A stretch of DNA of 64,000 bases from RYN-122 sp963761655 (GTDB taxonomy: Bacteria; Actinomycetota; Actinomycetes; Mycobacteriales; SCTD01), in the NCBI GenBank assembly GCA_963761655.1, contig CAVXHI010000003.1, forward strand, positions 434,001 to 498,000, given 5' to 3'. A program made the translations under genes and the position numbers. Shown here in pieces: positions 40,015 through 47,320 of this stretch (positions are counted from its first letter, which is position 1; every line of letters begins with the position of its first letter). The notes beneath the pieces were generated by a model. It was not told the DNA's origin and did not search any database. It saw only the letters and a list, made by a program, of their open reading frames with translations.

Positions 40015-40401
40015 TCAGGACGCCGCGACGACGACCTCGCCCGCCATGTCCTCGTGCAGCGTGCAGACGAACGAGTACGTGCCGGCCTTGCCGAACACGT
40101 AGGTGCCGGTCTGGGCGTCCGTGATGGTCGGGATGTCCTTGCCGACGCTCTGGTCGTCGAACACCAGGTTGTGCGGCACCCCGCCCTCGATCTTCAGCGT
40201 CAGCTTCAGCGTGCCGGGCGCCGCCGTGACCCGCTCCGGCGCGAACTTCAGCCGGCCGTTCCCGACGACGGTCGCGGTCTGCGCGTCCGCCGGGCCGACG
40301 GCCGCGACGGCGGGGCCGCTGCTGGCGGCGTCGTCGCTGCTGCTGCCGCCGCAGCCGGGGAGCAGGAGGAGCGGGACGACGAGCAGGAGCGAGCGCTTCA
40401 C
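40015..40401 (-). CDS. Cupredoxin (plastocyanin-like) lipoprotein
   Basis: 128 residues. The lipoprotein signal LLVVPLLLLPGC gives a lipid-anchored Cys17, followed by a Ser-rich linker and a blue-copper domain. Copper ligands are visible: His in GGVPHNLVF, and Cys, His and Met in FVCTLHEDMAG. It is likely an electron carrier or copper-binding protein at the outer membrane face. The ATG overlaps the Nudix stop (ATGA), so it belongs to the minus-strand nth-trx-nudix operon; this member is not part of the mycobacterial arrangement I recall. Confidence 0.85.
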   Translation of the reverse strand: MKRSLLLVVPLLLLPGCGGSSSDDAASSGPAVAAVGPADAQTATVVGNGRLKFAPERVTAAPGTLKLTLKIEGGVPHNLVFDDQSVGKDIPTITDAQTGTYVFGKAGTYSFVCTLHEDMAGEVVVAAS

Positions 40402-41093
40402 GAGGGTCCTCGGGGGTCGGGGTCAGGGGCGGAGAAGGCGGGCGAGCTGCGGGCCGCGAGGGCGAGCCGTTCGGCGTCGAGCTCGCGGCGGCGGGTGCGG
40501 TCCCAGGGCAGCTCCCAGCCGCCGAAGTGCAGCAGCCGGTCGACGACGCCCGCGGTGAACCCCCAGACCAGGAGGTCCTCGACCTCGAAGGCCGGGCCGA
40601 TCCAGCCGCTGGGGTGAGTGATGAGGAGGCGGTTCGCGGGGTCGACGAGGTCGGCCAGCCGGACCCGGTGCACGGAGGCGACCTCGGCGGGGTCGACCAC
40701 CCGGACCTCGTGCGGCCGCTCCCACAGCGCCACGACGGGCGTGACGACGAAGCCGCTGGGCGGGAGCCACAGGTCGGGCAGCTCGCCGAGCACGCGCACC
40801 GACGACGGGTCGAGCCCGACCTCCTCCTCCGCCTCGCGGAGGGCCGCCGCGACCGGGCCGTCGTCCTCGGGGTCGAGCGCCCCGCCGGGGAACGCGGCCT
40901 GCCCGGCGTGCGAGCGCATGGTGGCGGCCCGCTCGATCAGCAGCAGCTCCGGGCCGCGCGCGTCCTCGCCGAACAGGGCGAGGACGGCACTGCGCCGTCC
41001 GCCGTCGTCGGGCGGGAGGAAGCGGGTGAGCTGGTCGCCGCGGATGCCGGGCAGCGCGTCGACCAGGGTCTGGAGCCAGGCGGGGACGGTCAC
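40398..41093 (-). CDS. Nudix hydrolase, CoA-pyrophosphatase type
   Basis: 231 residues. The Nudix box is FPGGALDPEDDGPVAAALREAEEEVGL spread over about 85-112, with the extended REAEEEVG catalytic helix, and upstream LLLIERAATMRSHAGQAAFPGG typical of YeaB/NudL CoA diphosphatases (each element short of the full run). Position matches Rv3672c. The GTG start overlaps the thioredoxin-like stop (GTGA); its own stop overlaps the cupredoxin start. Confidence 0.88.
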   Translation of the reverse strand: MTVPAWLQTLVDALPGIRGDQLTRFLPPDDGGRRSAVLALFGEDARGPELLLIERAATMRSHAGQAAFPGGALDPEDDGPVAAALREAEEEVGLDPSSVRVLGELPDLWLPPSGFVVTPVVALWERPHEVRVVDPAEVASVHRVRLADLVDPANRLLITHPSGWIGPAFEVEDLLVWGFTAGVVDRLLHFGGWELPWDRTRRRELDAERLALAARSSPAFSAPDPDPRGPS

Positions 41094-41683
41094 AGCCGCA
41101 CGCCGAGGTGCTCCCGGACGAGACCGTCGAGCTCGGCCTGGCTGGTCAGCACGCCCACCTTGGTGTGCACGACCCGGCCGTCCGCCGTGACGAACAGGGT
41201 GATCGGCGGGCCGGGGCCGAAGGCGCGCATCACCACGCCGTCGTCGTCCAGCACGCTGGCGTAGGTCATGTCGAAGCCCAGCGAGGCGTCGTCGGCGAAC
41301 TGCAGCGCGTGCTCCGCCGTGTCCTGGGTCAGCACCCCGACGACGTCGACGGCGTCGCTGCGCTCGTGGACCGACTGCAGCAGCGGCACCTCCCTCACGC
41401 ACGGGCCGCACCAGGTCGCCCAGACGTTGACGAGGGTCGGCCGACCGGGCGCCGTCCGGGTGCGGACCTCCCCGGGGGCGCCGACGCACGGCAGCGTCAG
41501 GGCGGGCAGCGCGGGCGACAGGCCCTGCGGGCACGGGGCGAGGGCGGCCGCGGAGCGCAGGGCCGCGAGGCCGGACGCTGCGGGCGCCTCGTCCGGCTGC
41601 GACGAGCCTCGACTGCCGACGAGCAGGGCCGCCACCAGCAGGACGAGCACACCTGCCCCGGCGAGCAGCCGGCCGCGGTTCAG
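41090..41683 (-). CDS. Membrane-anchored TlpA/ResA-like thioredoxin
   Basis: About 197 residues if started at the CTG at 41683, where CTGA overlaps the nth stop in the same way GTGA and ATGA do elsewhere here. An N-terminal membrane helix (LLAGAGVLVLLVAALLVG), extra cysteines 51 and 66, then the redox motif WATWCGPCVREVP with Cys92 and Cys95, and cis-Pro in GPPITLFV. Matches Rv3673c. It probably reduces or oxidises exported disulphides, perhaps including the MarP cysteines (inference). An alternative GTG at 41767 would overlap nth by 88 bp. Confidence 0.82.
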   Translation of the reverse strand: MNRGRLLAGAGVLVLLVAALLVGSRGSSQPDEAPAASGLAALRSAAALAPCPQGLSPALPALTLPCVGAPGEVRTRTAPGRPTLVNVWATWCGPCVREVPLLQSVHERSDAVDVVGVLTQDTAEHALQFADDASLGFDMTYASVLDDDGVVMRAFGPGPPITLFVTADGRVVHTKVGVLTSQAELDGLVREHLGVRL

Positions 41684-42402
41684 GGGGACACCGCGACGTC
41701 GGCGGGCGTCTTGACGAGCTTCCCGGCGACCTCGGGGTCGGTCGGGCCGAGGCCGTACGAGGGGCACAGGGGCGCGATCGCGCAGGCGCCGCAGGCCGGC
41801 TTGCGGGCGTGGCAGACGCGCCGGCCGTGGAAGATCAGCCGGTGGCTGGCCAGCGTCCAGTCCTTCTTCGGCAGCAGGGCCCCGACCTCGTGCTCGACCT
41901 TGACCGGGTCCTCGTGGGCGGTCCAGCCGAACCGGCGGGCCAGCCGCCCGAAGTGGGTGTCGACGGTGATGCCCGGGACGCCGAACGCGTCGCCGAGCAC
42001 CACGTTGGCGGTCTTGCGCCCGATGCCGGGCAGCGCGACGAGGTCGGCCAGGCGGCCCGGGACCTCACCACCGTGCTTGGCCACCAGTGCCGCCCCGAGG
42101 CCCTGCAGGGAGGCGGCCTTGTTCCGGTAGAAGCCGGTGGTGCGGACCATCTCCTCGAGCTCGACCCGGTCGGACTCCGCGTAGTCGGCCGCGGTCCGGT
42201 ACCGCGCGAACAGCGCCGGCGTCACCTGGTTGACCCGCTTGTCGGTGCACTGGGCCGACAGGACGGTCGCCACGGCCAGCTCGAGCGGCGTCGTGAAGTC
42301 GAGCTCGCAGTGCGCGTCGGGGTGCAGGACGCCGAGCTCGCGGACCGTGCGGCGGGCCCGGCGGACCAGGCCGAGGCGGGTCTCGTCGGAACGCTCGGTC
42401 AC
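41680..42402 (-). CDS. nth: Endonuclease III
   Basis: 240-residue DNA glycosylase/AP lyase for oxidised pyrimidines. The helix-hairpin-helix LPGIGRKTANVVLGDAFG contains the catalytic Lys, and the catalytic Asp follows in GITVDTHFGRLARR. The iron-sulphur loop CHARKPACGACAIAPLC has the exact C-x6-C-x2-C-x5-C spacing. TAGGGT lies seven bases before the GTG start, suggesting a leaderless message. First gene of the nth-trx-nudix-cupredoxin operon. Confidence 0.95.
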   Translation of the reverse strand: MTERSDETRLGLVRRARRTVRELGVLHPDAHCELDFTTPLELAVATVLSAQCTDKRVNQVTPALFARYRTAADYAESDRVELEEMVRTTGFYRNKAASLQGLGAALVAKHGGEVPGRLADLVALPGIGRKTANVVLGDAFGVPGITVDTHFGRLARRFGWTAHEDPVKVEHEVGALLPKKDWTLASHRLIFHGRRVCHARKPACGACAIAPLCPSYGLGPTDPEVAGKLVKTPADVAVSP

Positions 42403-42532
42403 GGTGCCGACCCTACGTGCGGACGCTCACCGCTGCCTGCGCGAGCGACGCCCGGTCGGGCGCCTCAAGGACCTCGCCGATCGTGACGACACCAGGTCGG
42501 ACAGCACACCGCACGACGACGTGAGGACGACG

Positions 42533-43129
42533 ATGGAGCCGCGCACCGCGACCGACGGGCCTGCAGGCCTGGTGCCCGGGCCGCCCAGCCCCCGGGTCGG
42601 CGGCCGCCCCGCACCGCGTGCCCCGAAGGCGCCCCGCCCCGTCCCCGTCCGGGACGACGCCTACGGCCACCTCGACCTCGACGCCCTGCGCGACTACCGC
42701 AGCGCGCTGCAGGCCGAGGAGAGCAAGGTGTCGTACTGGCGCCGCATCCTGCAGGCCCGGCTCGACGTCGTGCGCCAGGGCACCGGCGCCGTCGCCGACG
42801 ACGCCCACCTGCGCCCCGTGCTCGCCGACGCCCGCGTGAGCTCCGGCCGCAACGCCCTCGTCGAGGTCCTCCAGGTCGACGACATCCCGCCGCTGCCCTC
42901 CCTCGCCGAGCTGTGGGACCGCCGCGTCAACCCCGACGACGCCGAGGCCACCGCGCGCTTCGAGGCCGACCTCGACGACGCCGAGAAGCAGCTGTCGGCC
43001 TACCGGTCGGCACTGCACAAGCGCCTGGCCGACGCCACCGGGGAGCTCATCGCCCGCTACCGCGAGACGCCGACCCTGTGCCTGACCGCCCTCCCGCTGC
43101 CGCCCGTCAAGGCGGCCGTCGGCCACTGA
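42533..43129 (+). CDS. rsiG: RsiG-type anti-sigma protein with c-di-GMP-binding motif
   Basis: 198 residues. After a proline-rich N-terminus, LDLDALRDYRSAL leads into a helix carrying E63-x3-S67-x2-R70-x3-Q74-x3-D78, an exact match to the E(X)3S(X)2R(X)3Q(X)3D motif that binds c-di-GMP in Streptomyces RsiG. A second helix (151-166) keeps the Glu, Ser and Arg at the same spacing but has His and Ala at the Gln and Asp positions. RsiG uses an antiparallel pair of such helices and holds sigma WhiG when c-di-GMP is bound. No WhiG gene is in the window. GAGG precedes the ATG; a GTG 12 bases earlier is possible. Confidence 0.75.
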   Translation: MEPRTATDGPAGLVPGPPSPRVGGRPAPRAPKAPRPVPVRDDAYGHLDLDALRDYRSALQAEESKVSYWRRILQARLDVVRQGTGAVADDAHLRPVLADARVSSGRNALVEVLQVDDIPPLPSLAELWDRRVNPDDAEATARFEADLDDAEKQLSAYRSALHKRLADATGELIARYRETPTLCLTALPLPPVKAAVGH

Positions 43130-43153
43130 CCGGCCGTAGGGGAGGATGAGCAC

Positions 43154-43393
43154 GTGTCGCTCCTGCTGGTCGCGCTGCTGCTCCCACTGCTGCTGCTCGC
43201 CCTCATGCTGGCGATGGAGCGGGTGGAGCGGCCGCTGCGCCGCGACTCCGTGAGCGAGCAGCTCGAGACGTTCCTCGACTCCGCGCGCCCCGAGGAGGTC
43301 GAGGCCTTCATCGCCGAGGGCTTCGCCCAGCCGCTCGACGACTACTGGAAGCGCCGGCGCCTGGCGCGCCTGCTCCCCGGTCGGACCCGGTGA
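43154..43393 (+). CDS. Small membrane protein (Rv3675-like)
   Basis: 79 residues: an N-terminal Leu-rich membrane helix (LLLVALLLPLLLLALMLAM), then ERVERPLRR and a cytoplasmic acidic helix ending in basic residues (WKRRRLARLLPGRTR). Conserved just upstream of crp in mycobacteria by position. GAGGATGAG precedes the GTG start. The function is unknown. It is 24 bp from rsiG on the same strand, so co-transcription is likely. Confidence 0.7.
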   Translation: MSLLLVALLLPLLLLALMLAMERVERPLRRDSVSEQLETFLDSARPEEVEAFIAEGFAQPLDDYWKRRRLARLLPGRTR

Positions 43394-43453
43394 CGTGGAA
43401 CACTGATCGCCAGCCCCGCTAGGCGCGGGACAGACGAGGCAGGGGTGGGTGGC

Positions 43454-44128
43454 GTGGACGACGTCCTGGCCAAGGCGGGGCTCTTCCAGGGGGTCGCGAC
43501 GGAGGCCTCCGAGGCGCTCGCGTCCTCGCTCGAGTACTCCGACTACAGCCGTGGCGAGCACGTCTTCACCGAGGGCGAGCAGGGCGACACGCTGTTCATC
43601 GTCATCACCGGCAAGGTCAAGATCGGGCGCCGGGCCGCGGACGGACGCGAGAACATGCTGTCGGTCATGGGGCCGTCGGACATGTTCGGCGAGCTGTCGC
43701 TGTTCGACCCCGGCCCCCGCACCGCGACGGCGACCGTCGTCACCGAGGCCCGCCTCGCGCACCTCGCCCACACCTCGCTGCGCCCGTGGATCAGCGACCG
43801 GCCCGAGATCGCCGAGCAGCTGCTCCGCGTCCTCGCCCGCCGGTTGCGCCGCACCAACGACGCCCTCGCCGACCTCATCTTCACCGACGTCCCCGGGCGC
43901 GTGGCCAAGGCGCTGCTCGGGCTGTCGGAGCGGTTCGGCACCGAGGAGCCCGAGGGCGTCCGCGTCCGCCACGACCTCACGCAGGAGGAGCTGGCCCAGC
44001 TGGTCGGCGCGTCCCGCGAGACGGTGAACAAGGCGCTCGCCGACTTCGCCTCCCGCGGCTGGCTGCGCGTCGACTCCCGCGCCGTCACGATCCTCGACGC
44101 CGACCGCCTGGCCCGCCGCGCCCGCTAG
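43454..44128 (+). CDS. crp: Crp/Fnr-family cAMP-responsive regulator
   Basis: 224 residues. Cyclic-nucleotide domain with the phosphate-binding cassette GELSLFDPGPRTATATV (Gly79, Glu80, Arg89, Thr90), a long dimer helix and a winged helix with recognition helix SRETVNKALADF. Orthologous by position and sequence to Rv3676. The GTG at 43454 gives the conserved MDDVL start; a GTG nine bases earlier is possible. The stop codon TAG is part of the CTAG target duplication of the adjacent insertion sequence, so the protein end is preserved. Crp-like palindromes occur at three sites in the window. Confidence 0.93.
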   Translation: MDDVLAKAGLFQGVATEASEALASSLEYSDYSRGEHVFTEGEQGDTLFIVITGKVKIGRRAADGRENMLSVMGPSDMFGELSLFDPGPRTATATVVTEARLAHLAHTSLRPWISDRPEIAEQLLRVLARRLRRTNDALADLIFTDVPGRVAKALLGLSERFGTEEPEGVRVRHDLTQEELAQLVGASRETVNKALADFASRGWLRVDSRAVTILDADRLARRAR

Positions 44129-44151
44129 GAGACTCCTGAACAACTGCGTGT

Positions 44152-44182
44152 CGTCCCGGTCCCGCGGAGCGGGGCCGGGACG
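44152..44182 (+). promoter_or_regulatory. Left-end hairpin of the insertion sequence upstream of the transposase
   Basis: CGTCCCGGTCCCGC pairs with GCGGGGCCGGGACG (14 bp, one G-U) around a GGA loop. It ends six to nine bases before the transposase start. Read-through from crp would fold this stem over the initiation region, limiting transposase translation or terminating transcription, as known for other insertion sequences; this role is inferred. Confidence 0.55.
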
Positions 44183-44187
44183 ATGGG

Positions 44188-45765
44188 TTGGTGCAGGGAC
44201 GTGCGAAAGATCAGCGGGATCTGCTGGACGCCGAGTCGGTGGTCGGGCACCTGGTGAAGCCCGGGAGCGTGTTCACGTTCCTGGCTGAGCATCGCAAGGA
44301 GTTGTTCCCGGACGAGATGTTCGCGGACCTGTTCCCCTCGCCGCGGGGCCGCCCGTCGGTGCCGGCGGACACGATCGCCGCGGTGCTCGTGCTCCAGACG
44401 TTGAACGGTCTGTCGGACTCGGAGACGACGGACGCGTTGACGTTCGACCTGCGGTGGAAGGCCGCGGTCGGGTGGCCGTTGACGCAGCCGGCGTTTCACG
44501 ACACGACGCTGACGGTCTGGCGCAAGAGGCTGCTGGCGAGCGCCGACCCAAACCGCATCTTCACCGCGGTCGGTGCGCTGGTCGAGCAGACCGGCGCGCT
44601 CAAGGGCAAGACCCGGCGGGCGTTGGACTCGACGGTGCTGGACGACGCGGTCGCGACTCAGGACACCGTGACGCAGCTGATCGCGGCGGTCCGCCGGGTC
44701 CGCCGGCTCGTCCCCGCGGCCGCGCAGGTCATCGCGAGGGTGACGTCGGCGCACGACTACGACGACCCGGGCAAGCCCAAGATCGCCTGGGACGATCAGG
44801 GCGCCCGCGACGCACTCGTCGACGCGCTGGTCCGTGACGCCCTCGCCGTCCTCGGGGCGTTGCCCGTGCAGCCCGACGGCCCGGCCGCCGACGCCGTCGG
44901 GCTCCTCGCGCTGATCGCCGGGCAGGACGTCGAGCTCGTCGAGCCCGACCGCGAGGACGGCGAGGACGGCGGGCAGGGTGGCGGGCCGCCGCGGTGGCGG
45001 ATCGCCCGCAAGGTCGCGCCCGACCGGGTCATCAGCGTCGTCGACCCCGACGCCCGGCACGCCCACAAGACTGTCTCGCGCCGTCAGGACGGCTTCAAGG
45101 CGCACCTGGCGATCGAGCCCGACACCGGGTTGGTCACGGCCTGCGCGCTGTCGAAGGCGTCGGGCGCGAGCAGCTCCGACGCGACCGTCGGGATCGACCT
45201 GCTGACCGCAGAGACCGACCAGCTCGTGGTGCTCGGCGACGGGGCCTATGGCAGCGGCGAGGCCCGCGCGACGTTGGCCGAGGCCGGGCACACCGCGCTG
45301 ATCAAGCCGATGCCGTTGCGACCGCCGGTCCCGGGCGGGTTCACCGCCGACGACTTCACCGTCGACCATGACGCCCGGACCGCCACCTGCCCCCGCGGCC
45401 TGACCCGCCCGATCAGTCCGAGCGGCGCAGCGACGTTCGGCGCGGCCTGCCGCGACTGCCCGCTCCGGGCCCGGTGCACCACCGCCCGCGACGGCCGGAC
45501 CCTGAAGCTCCACGAACACGAGGCGCTGCTGCGCGCGGCCCGACAGCACGCCCGGACCCCGGAGTTCACCGAGCCCTACCGGCAGCACCGTCCGATGGTC
45601 GAACGGTCCATCGCCTGGCTGGTCCGGGGCGGGAACCGCAAGGTCCGCTACCGCGGGGTCGCCAAGAACGACCAATGGCTCCACCACCGCCTCGCCGGCC
45701 TGAACCTGCGCCGACTGCTCAACCTCGGCCTCGGCCAGCAGCACGGAGCCTGGGTCCTGGCCTGA
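44188..45765 (+). CDS. IS1182-family DDE transposase
   Basis: 525 residues (TTG at 44188, or GTG at 44191). N-terminal domain with FLAEHRKELFPDEMFADLF and the GRPSVPADTIAAVLVLQ segment typical of IS1182. Catalytic acidic residues are probably in ALDSTVLDD (about 152), VVLGDGAYGS (about 352) and MVERSIAWLVRGGNRKVRYRG (Glu about 473). A cysteine cluster CRDCPLRARC sits in the insertion domain. The codon pattern resembles the host. The frame is intact, so the element may be functional. Confidence 0.92.
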   Translation: MVQGRAKDQRDLLDAESVVGHLVKPGSVFTFLAEHRKELFPDEMFADLFPSPRGRPSVPADTIAAVLVLQTLNGLSDSETTDALTFDLRWKAAVGWPLTQPAFHDTTLTVWRKRLLASADPNRIFTAVGALVEQTGALKGKTRRALDSTVLDDAVATQDTVTQLIAAVRRVRRLVPAAAQVIARVTSAHDYDDPGKPKIAWDDQGARDALVDALVRDALAVLGALPVQPDGPAADAVGLLALIAGQDVELVEPDREDGEDGGQGGGPPRWRIARKVAPDRVISVVDPDARHAHKTVSRRQDGFKAHLAIEPDTGLVTACALSKASGASSSDATVGIDLLTAETDQLVVLGDGAYGSGEARATLAEAGHTALIKPMPLRPPVPGGFTADDFTVDHDARTATCPRGLTRPISPSGAATFGAACRDCPLRARCTTARDGRTLKLHEHEALLRAARQHARTPEFTEPYRQHRPMVERSIAWLVRGGNRKVRYRGVAKNDQWLHHRLAGLNLRRLLNLGLGQQHGAWVLA

Positions 45766-45964
45766 CAGCCCCACGGCGATACCTCAAGGACCCCCGCGAC
45801 TAGCACTCACGACCCTCTTGACCCAGCCGAGCCGCATCTCGCAGGATCGACAGCGGCGGGGCGACCTCTGGTCGACCACGGTCAGACCGCTCGCAGCACG
45901 ACTGCCACGAGGCGCCCCGCCCCCACAATCCCGTAGTTCAGGAGTCTCCTAGGGGTCCTGTGCC

Positions 45965-46699
45965 CTACGGCGTGACCAGTCCGAAGACGGCGCCCTGCGG
46001 GTCACGCACGATGCTGCACGAGCCGCCCGGGAAGCTCGTGTGCGGCAGCACGACCGACGCCCCCAGCTCCACCGCGCGCACGGTCTTCTCCGCGGGGTCG
46101 ACGGCCCCGAAGTACGGCAGCCAGCCGCTGGTGCCCTGCGCCGTGTCGGCGATCCCGGCGACCGCCTCACCGCCGACCAGCAGCTCCACGTACGCCTCGG
46201 ACGTCCGGACCTCCGCACCGGTCACCTGCGCGTAGAAGCCGGTGATCGACCGGGGCTCGGCCGTGGCCAGCTCGGTCCAGGTCGGCGCTCCGGGTTCCCG
46301 GACCCGACCGCTCCCCGCGTGCTCGCCGGGCTGCCAGACGCCGAACACGCCACCGGCAGGGTCGTGGAAGACGGCCATCGTCCCCAGGGCGTCGACGGGC
46401 ATCGGCGGCACCAGGACCGCACCTCCGGCCTCGGTCACCCGGGCCGCGCTCGCCTCCGCGTCGTCGGTGCACAGATAGACGGTCCACGTGGTCGGCTGCT
46501 CGGGCGACATCGTGGGCAGGAGCCCGCCCACCCGGACGCCGTCGATCTGCACGTTCGTGTACCCGCCGTGCTGCTCGCTCGCCGGCTCCGCTGTCCAGCC
46601 CAGCAGCGCCCCGTAGAACGCGGCGCTCGCCTGGACGTCGGGCGTGCTGAGGTCGAACCAGACCGGCTCACCGGGTGCGTAGGTCGCCTTGCTCGGCAT
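45965..46699 (-). CDS. Two-domain VOC-family protein (glyoxalase/bleomycin-resistance fold)
   Basis: 244 residues with two tandem VOC modules: 1-125 (PVWFDLSTPDVQASAAFYGALLGW) and 130-244 (TWTELATAEPRSITGFYAQVTG), each ending in the DPxGxxF(G) strand. The arrangement resembles the actinobacterial CFP30B-type antigens. Metal ligands are not obvious, so the substrate is unknown. GAGGAGG lies just before the ATG at 46699. Its 3' end is 12 bp from the IS target duplication. Confidence 0.82.
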   Translation of the reverse strand: MPSKATYAPGEPVWFDLSTPDVQASAAFYGALLGWTAEPASEQHGGYTNVQIDGVRVGGLLPTMSPEQPTTWTVYLCTDDAEASAARVTEAGGAVLVPPMPVDALGTMAVFHDPAGGVFGVWQPGEHAGSGRVREPGAPTWTELATAEPRSITGFYAQVTGAEVRTSEAYVELLVGGEAVAGIADTAQGTSGWLPYFGAVDPAEKTVRAVELGASVVLPHTSFPGGSCSIVRDPQGAVFGLVTP

Positions 46700-46865
46700 G
46701 GTGCCTCCTCTGGGACGGGTCGTCGTCCTCGGCAGACGACGGGCACGGGCCGCAGTCATCGGTCCGCTCGGGTGCGTCCGGGGTGGGCCGCCGCGAACGC
46801 AGCGGTCGGCTTCCCGCCCTGAATCCTTTCCGTCCGCCGCCAGGGCTGACGGCCGCGAGCGGCAC

Positions 46866-47300
46866 CTACCGCAGGTGCTTCACGAAGTGCACGTCGGCAT
46901 GTCCGGCCACCGGCAGAGCCTCGGTGCGTCCGACTTCCACGTAGCCGTGCTTCGCGTAGAAGGCGGGGGCTTGGAAGGTGAAGGAGGAGACGTTGATGCG
47001 CTCGCAGCCTCGATCTCGGGCCACCTCCTCGGCTGCGGCAAGCAGTCGCGCACCCTGCCCGCTCCGGCGCTGGTCCTCCCGCACCCAGACCATGGCGATG
47101 CCCGCCGAGGTGCCCCAGGTCCAGCCGCTAAGTCCCGCCACGAGCGACCCGTCCGCGTCCTGGACCTTGACGGTGAACTCACACTGCTCTCCGGCGGCGG
47201 CGGCAGGGACGTTGTAGGCGTCCAACTCGTCGCTCAGGCGCTGGTCGAGGGCGGAGTCTCCGTCGCTGGTGCTCAGGCGGAAGTCGTCTCCAGTGCTCAC
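46866..47300 (-). CDS. GNAT-family N-acetyltransferase
   Basis: 144 residues. The acetyl-CoA-binding loop is MVWVREDQRRSGQGARLL (R-x-x-G-x-G-type), followed by the helix AAAEEVARDRGCERINVSS and the terminal FTFQAPAFYAKHGYVEVG strand-helix typical of GNATs. The acceptor is unknown. TACCGT lies seven bases before the GTG at 47300 with no Shine-Dalgarno, fixing the start as leaderless and excluding the much longer upstream frame. Confidence 0.85.
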   Translation of the reverse strand: MSTGDDFRLSTSDGDSALDQRLSDELDAYNVPAAAAGEQCEFTVKVQDADGSLVAGLSGWTWGTSAGIAMVWVREDQRRSGQGARLLAAAEEVARDRGCERINVSSFTFQAPAFYAKHGYVEVGRTEALPVAGHADVHFVKHLR

Positions 47301-47320
47301 CAACGCGACGGTAGTGCCGG

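Larger units (their letters stand above)
44129..45948 (+). mobile_element. IS1182-type insertion sequence with CTAG target duplication
   Basis: A 1,820-bp element bounded by perfect 13-bp inverted repeats (GAGACTCCTGAAC at the left end and its complement at 45936-45948) and flanked by CTAG at 44125-44128 and 45949-45952. It contains one intact transposase gene, a left-end hairpin and about 180 bp of non-coding right end. It appears complete and possibly active. Removing the element and one CTAG restores a continuous crp-to-VOC junction. Confidence 0.92.
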
